Source: Rhynchopus sp. YZ270_cl-10 (lineage: Eukaryota > Euglenozoa > Diplonemea > Diplonemida > Diplonemidae). Taken from it: a stretch of 64,000 bases of DNA. Positions 63,416-64,000 of the stretch are shown here, piece after piece (position 1 is the stretch's first letter; each line of letters starts with the position of its first letter). A program made the translations under genes and the position numbers. The stretch lies in contig OZ037891.1 of NCBI GenBank assembly GCA_964035575.1, forward strand, positions 310,001 through 374,000, in the 5' to 3' direction. Below the pieces are notes generated by a model. It made no database searches. It was not told the origin of the DNA and saw only the letters and a list, made by a program, of their open reading frames with translations.

Positions 63416-64000
63416 ATGGCAGAACATGGGCACATGCACCCACCCAGTCAGGTTGACAGCTCTCCACCCAAAGCAGATGTAAAGGATCCACCACCCGCAG
63501 TGAAGGACCCTGAGGTGCAACGTGTCCTGCAAAGTGACAACTGTTTCGACCTCTTAGAACTCAAGCTTGGGGAGAAAGACGAGCAAGTCATCAAGTCAGC
63601 ATACAAGCAGATCTCCCTGAAGGTTCACCCTGATAAGTATGTAGGCCTTTTTTGTTGGGGAGGGGGAAAATGGGGCAAGAGAGAGCCGTTTTCGTGTGTG
63701 CCAAAGGGGGAGAGTCACTCTTTACTAATTGCGGAAAACACGCTTCCATTTTTCGCGCAATACCAAGGGGGTGAGAGATAATACACAAACCCATTGGGGA
63801 ACAGCACTCTTTACTAATTGCGGGAAACACACATCCATTTTCCAAGCAATACCAAGGGGGTGGGAGATAAACGTGAAACTGGGATACATGCCATATGTGG
63901 AAATCACTCTTTACTAATTGCAGAAAATACACATCCATTTTTCATGCAATACCAAGGGGGTGAGATAGGACGTTAACCCATTTGCGGAACAGCACTCTTT
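63416..64000 (+). CDS. J-domain (DnaJ/HSP40) protein, first exon only
   Basis: ATG 63416; the first exon ends at 63636 before a GTATGT donor and the gene continues beyond the window. A 41-residue His/Pro-rich leader is followed by the start of a J domain: CFDLLEL, helix DEQVIKSAYKQISLKV and the catalytic HPDK at 70-73, where the exon ends. J domains stimulate the ATPase of HSP70 chaperones. The type cannot be told because the rest is missing. Reading through the donor gives a repeat-derived tail (YVGLFCWGG...) that is judged intronic. Confidence 0.85.
63716..64000. repeat. Tandem ~90-100-bp repeats in the J-protein intron
   Basis: Units start at 63716, 63805, 63905 and 63993 with CACTCTTTACTAATTGC and include CAATACCAAGGGGGTG. 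Spacings are 89, 100 and 88 bp; the fourth copy is cut by the window end. Short minus-strand ORFs here are repeat artefacts. Confidence 0.93.

Overview
The window looks like nuclear DNA of a unicellular eukaryote. Genes carry short GT-AG introns, intergenic spacers are long and repeat-filled, and the products are eukaryotic (NEK kinase, TFIIS, peroxisomal-type ABC transporter, ZZ finger, J-protein). Two features point, by inference only, to Euglenozoa and perhaps a diplonemid-like lineage: a TFIIS with an N-terminal PWWP domain, and a large protein with RHNP...KYEP repeats like those I recall from trypanosomatid proteins. Nearly all credible genes lie on the + strand. I saw no spliced-leader sequence, tRNA or rRNA.

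Layout. 1-7393 is a 14-bp satellite with a higher-order duplication of about 3.7 kb. 7682-9290 is a non-coding element with inverted ends, built of nested hairpins. The genes, all + unless stated, are: coiled-coil protein (9740), full-length ABCD-type transporter with an extra KH-like segment in its second ATPase domain (10921), five-exon NEK kinase (17221), zinc-type adenylate kinase (22198), a membrane-anchored protein (24496) that shares a domain with the ZZ protein at 41712, a doubtful small minus-strand ORF (24302-24505), a type I membrane protein (25667), ankyrin protein (28352), a small two-exon protein (29565), a Ser/Pro-rich protein (39245), ZZ-finger protein (41712), four-exon PWWP-TFIIS (53027), a 1152-aa repeat and zinc-cluster protein (57554), and the first exon of a J-domain protein (63416), which runs off the window.

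Between and inside the genes is a dense set of small repeats. DNA-transposon-like elements include a 711-bp hAT-like element with an 8-bp target duplication (31033-31743), a 2.0-kb element rich in ACGTCATGACGT-type palindromes (33361-35384), a 4.1-kb nested element (46852-50971) whose right end was split by a 1.16-kb near-perfect palindrome, and several hairpin elements of 100-170 bp.

The most unusual signal is about 40 copies of 40-70-bp stem-loop motifs in several families. One group has the loop ACGAGAGG; another is closed by AGTG...CACT. Each ends in an AACTTT or AAGTTTTC tail that runs into T- or A-rich sequence. They lie in spacers and introns, often in clusters, and nearly all share the orientation of the genes. 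One copy shows paired compensating changes in its stem. I know of no named family that matches.
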